Source: Phycisphaeraceae bacterium (GTDB lineage: Bacteria > Planctomycetota > Phycisphaerae > Phycisphaerales > UBA1924). From it: a DNA stretch of 8,247 nucleotides. Position numbers and translations under genes: made by a program. Where the stretch lies: contig WUAK01000119.1 in the NCBI GenBank assembly GCA_009827205.1, forward strand, positions 1-8,247, in the 5' to 3' direction. The notes under the pieces were generated by a model. The model was given only the letters and a program-made list of their open reading frames with translations. It did not search any database and was not told the DNA's origin. Shown here in pieces: positions 6,775 through 8,247 of the stretch (positions are counted from its first letter, which is position 1; each line of letters opens with the position of its first letter).

Positions 6775-8247
6775 GGCGCATCCTCTGCGTCTTGCACCGG
6801 CGCAGGCGCATCAGTTGACTTCTTCGCCTGCGCGTTCAGCCTGTCAAACACGCGCTTGATCATATCGGCGTGCCGCCTCGGGACAGACTGCTGTTCGATC
6901 GCACGGCGTGCGCGCTCACCCGCAGTCTCCGCGAACTGCCCGGGCTGCACCTGGCCTGGTTCTTGTGCGCCCCCATCGCTCTCGCCCGGCGCAAACCACT
7001 CGGCGATCGTCCGCTCGTTCTCTGTGTTTCGGTCCTGCTCTTCGGGCCTCGCGTCGACAAACTCCGTGTCGCCCTCCCAGGGCGATCGTGGTGGCGGGCT
7101 GTAGTTCTCGAGCGGGTTCTCGTCTGGACTCGGACCAGTCAACTGGTCTGCCGATTCCTGGAAGCGCCGCGCCGCGTCCTCAGACTCTTGCGCGGATTGC
7201 TCGCGCTGCGCGTTCTCGCGAAGCACTTCACCGAGCCCGCGCTGCTGCCCCTCGCCCGACCCAGATCCTTGACCACCCGGGTTGCTGTCTGGGTTCTCAC
7301 CGCCCGTGGTCTGCGCGGGCTGATTGCCTTCGCCGTCAGTCTCGGCGGGCGTCTGGCCCCCAGGCTGACCTGGCTCTTGCCGTTGCGATCCGTCCTGTGA
7401 ACCGCTCGACGACTGCCCAGATGGCTGCTGGCCCGGCTGGTTCCCCTCGCCGGGTGCCTGCTGATCACCCTGGCTTGCCGAAGGCTCTCCGCCTTCGTCA
7501 CTTTGCTCGCCGGCACCCTCGGATGACTCAGGCTGATTCCCCTCGCCTGAATTCTCGCCCTGACTTTCGCCCTGCTGCTGGCCTTGTTCGTTGCCCGTCT
7601 GCTGTTCACCCTGCTGGCCCGGCTGCTGCTCGCCTTGCTCGTTCTGCGACTCCTGGCTGTCTTGCTGCTCGCCGCTCTGAGAATCCTGCTGTTGTTTTTG
7701 TTGTGGATCGCCACCTTCTTGTTGATCTTGTGACTGCTCCGCCGCTTCGCGCAACTCGTTGGCGATCTCATCAGCCCGCTGCTCGCCTCGCTCGCGTGAT
7801 TCCTGCTGACGCTGCTGTTCCTCCAACTCGCGCTGCATCTCCTCGGCGAGCCTCTCGGCGTCTTCCGGGGGCACCCCTTCGCGCTCGAGCTGATCCCGGA
7901 TCTCCTCGGCAGTCGGCACCTGCTCTGACTGGGGTGTTTCTTGCGGCTCATCTGGCTGCGCCTGATCAGCTTCGTCGCGTGAGATCTGGTCGGCAAGCTC
8001 CTGCAGTTCTTGCGCGATCTCCTCGGCGCGCTCAGGGTCCTGCTGCATCTGTTCGAGCAGTTGTTGGGCTTTCTCCGAGGCGCTCTCGAAGTCTCCCGCG
8101 GACAAGTCATCCGCTAGTCCCTTTGCAGCTCCAAAGTCCTCGGAATCGATCTGGTTCAGCTTCTCACGGAGCGCATCGGATTCGAGCCTCTCACGTCTCG
8201 CCCGCTCGGCTGCCTCGTCAGCGGCTCTTTCAAGCGTCTCTGCCGCC
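6771..8247 (-). CDS. Gln/Glu-rich coiled-coil low-complexity protein, partial (5' end beyond right edge)
   Basis: The reading frame stays open to the right edge, giving 491 visible residues. A TTG at 8105 could be mistaken for a start, but 47 more in-frame residues of the same charged helical character precede it, so the true start is outside. Layout: a charged, heptad-like coiled coil (about 1-190, rich in Glu, Gln, Arg and Ala); a disordered Gln/Gly/Ser/Glu region (about 171-338) with three GEGNQP repeats; a short helix; a Pro-rich linker; and a more ordered C-terminus containing TIAEWFAP and a basic stretch SVPRRHADMIKRVFDRL. No membrane segment is visible, but one or more may lie in the missing N-terminus. 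The architecture recalls the Q-rich membrane proteins (DUF4175/TIGR02302-like) found beside VWA genes, which is inference. The stop overlaps the start of the VWA gene by 4 bases, so the two are probably coupled and may act together. I cannot assign a function. Confidence 0.85.
   Translation of the reverse strand, partial: AAETLERAADEAAERARRERLESDALREKLNQIDSEDFGAAKGLADDLSAGDFESASEKAQQLLEQMQQDPERAEEIAQELQELADQISRDEADQAQPDEPQETPQSEQVPTAEEIRDQLEREGVPPEDAERLAEEMQRELEEQQRQQESRERGEQRADEIANELREAAEQSQDQQEGGDPQQKQQQDSQSGEQQDSQESQNEQGEQQPGQQGEQQTGNEQGQQQGESQGENSGEGNQPESSEGAGEQSDEGGEPSASQGDQQAPGEGNQPGQQPSGQSSSGSQDGSQRQEPGQPGGQTPAETDGEGNQPAQTTGGENPDSNPGGQGSGSGEGQQRGLGEVLRENAQREQSAQESEDAARRFQESADQLTGPSPDENPLENYSPPPRSPWEGDTEFVDARPEEQDRNTENERTIAEWFAPGESDGGAQEPGQVQPGQFAETAGERARRAIEQQSVPRRHADMIKRVFDRLNAQAKKSTDAPAPVQDAEDAP
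6775..6785 (-). promoter_or_regulatory. Ribosome-binding site deciding the TTG start of the VWA gene
   Basis: GAGGA (6785-6781, minus strand) lies 6 nt before TTG 6774, an ideal distance, and 12 nt before the alternative GTG at 6768. It sits inside the last codons of the Q-rich gene. This supports the TTG start and coupling by a TTGA overlap. Confidence 0.6.
7234..7735 (-). repeat. Low-complexity Gln/Gly/Ser-coding region
   Basis: About 500 bp of biased sequence made of CAG/CAA, GGC, GAG and AGC codons, read on the minus strand as GEQQ-, SQ- and GQQ-type units. The units are degenerate rather than a clean tandem array. Near 7690-7735 the Gln codons shift to CAA, giving a locally AT-richer patch (QQKQQQ). 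It encodes the disordered middle of the Q-rich protein and is a likely site of length variation between strains. Confidence 0.75.
7318..7547 (-). repeat. Three dispersed 17-bp repeats encoding GEGNQP
   Basis: Near-identical 17-mers at 7318-7334, 7435-7451 and 7531-7547 (consensus GGCTGRTTCCCCTCGCC on the plus strand) all lie in the same reading frame and each encodes Gly-Glu-Gly-Asn-Gln-Pro. The copies at 7435 and 7531 differ by one silent base; the one at 7318 differs slightly more, again silently. Spacings are 39 and 32 codons. This suggests old internal duplication within the disordered region. Confidence 0.7.

Noticed and set aside
5924..6859. 311-residue plus-strand Ser/Thr/Arg-rich open frame
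   Set aside because: It is antisense to the VWA domain 1 region and the gene start. Its biased composition is what GC-rich opposite-strand frames produce, and it crosses a clear operon junction.
7234..7735. CRISPR array or tandem satellite
   Set aside because: Repeats are degenerate, codon-phased and irregularly spaced, within a continuous open frame.
6771..8105. TTG at 8105 as the true start of the Q-rich gene
   Set aside because: The same frame continues through 47 further residues of similar charged helical sequence to the right edge, and no ribosome-binding site was seen before this TTG.
7139..8110. 323-residue Arg/Ser-rich minus-strand open frame
   Set aside because: It is an alternate frame of the Gln/Glu-rich gene (CAG and GAG codons read as AGN and similar); the Q-rich frame is the one coupled to the VWA gene and open to the edge.

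Overview
The window is GC-rich and almost entirely coding, with only one gap between genes longer than a few bases. The gene content and layout suggest a planctomycete, most likely a Phycisphaerae-type bacterium. The main pointers are an enlarged MiaB with extra inserts, a large membrane-anchored VWA protein with a glutamine-amidotransferase-like domain, and an adjacent Gln/Glu-rich low-complexity protein. The taxonomic call is inference from architecture, not from a database match.

Left part (1-1231, minus strand): a membrane sensor histidine kinase, cut by the left edge inside its ATP-binding domain. It has two membrane segments around an extracytoplasmic sensor of about 120 residues, then HAMP, the phosphoacceptor H-box (His270) and the N-box (Asn397). 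A 76-bp gap (1232-1307) separates it from the divergent miaB (1308-2990, plus strand). MiaB is the radical-SAM tRNA methylthiotransferase and has all six expected cluster cysteines. miaB runs tail-to-tail into the next group, and the two stop codons overlap.

Right part (2987-8247, minus strand): three tightly packed genes read right to left. First is a Gln/Glu-rich coiled-coil protein whose start lies beyond the right edge. Next is a 1003-residue membrane protein with two VWA domains flanking a GATase-like domain. Last is a 259-residue class I SAM-dependent methyltransferase. Each junction is a 4-base start/stop overlap with a non-ATG start (TTG, then GTG) behind a GAGGA ribosome-binding site, so translation is probably coupled. 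The first two genes look like the distal part of an envelope-associated VWA cluster of the kind often found with MoxR ATPase and DUF58 genes. Those partners are not visible here and would be expected beyond the right edge.

No tRNA, rRNA, CRISPR, insertion sequence or convincing intrinsic terminator was seen. The points most worth a second look are the double-MIDAS VWA protein and its Q-rich partner, a perfect 10-bp inverted repeat at the miaB/methyltransferase convergence, the MiaB inserts, and a G8 tract in the kinase.
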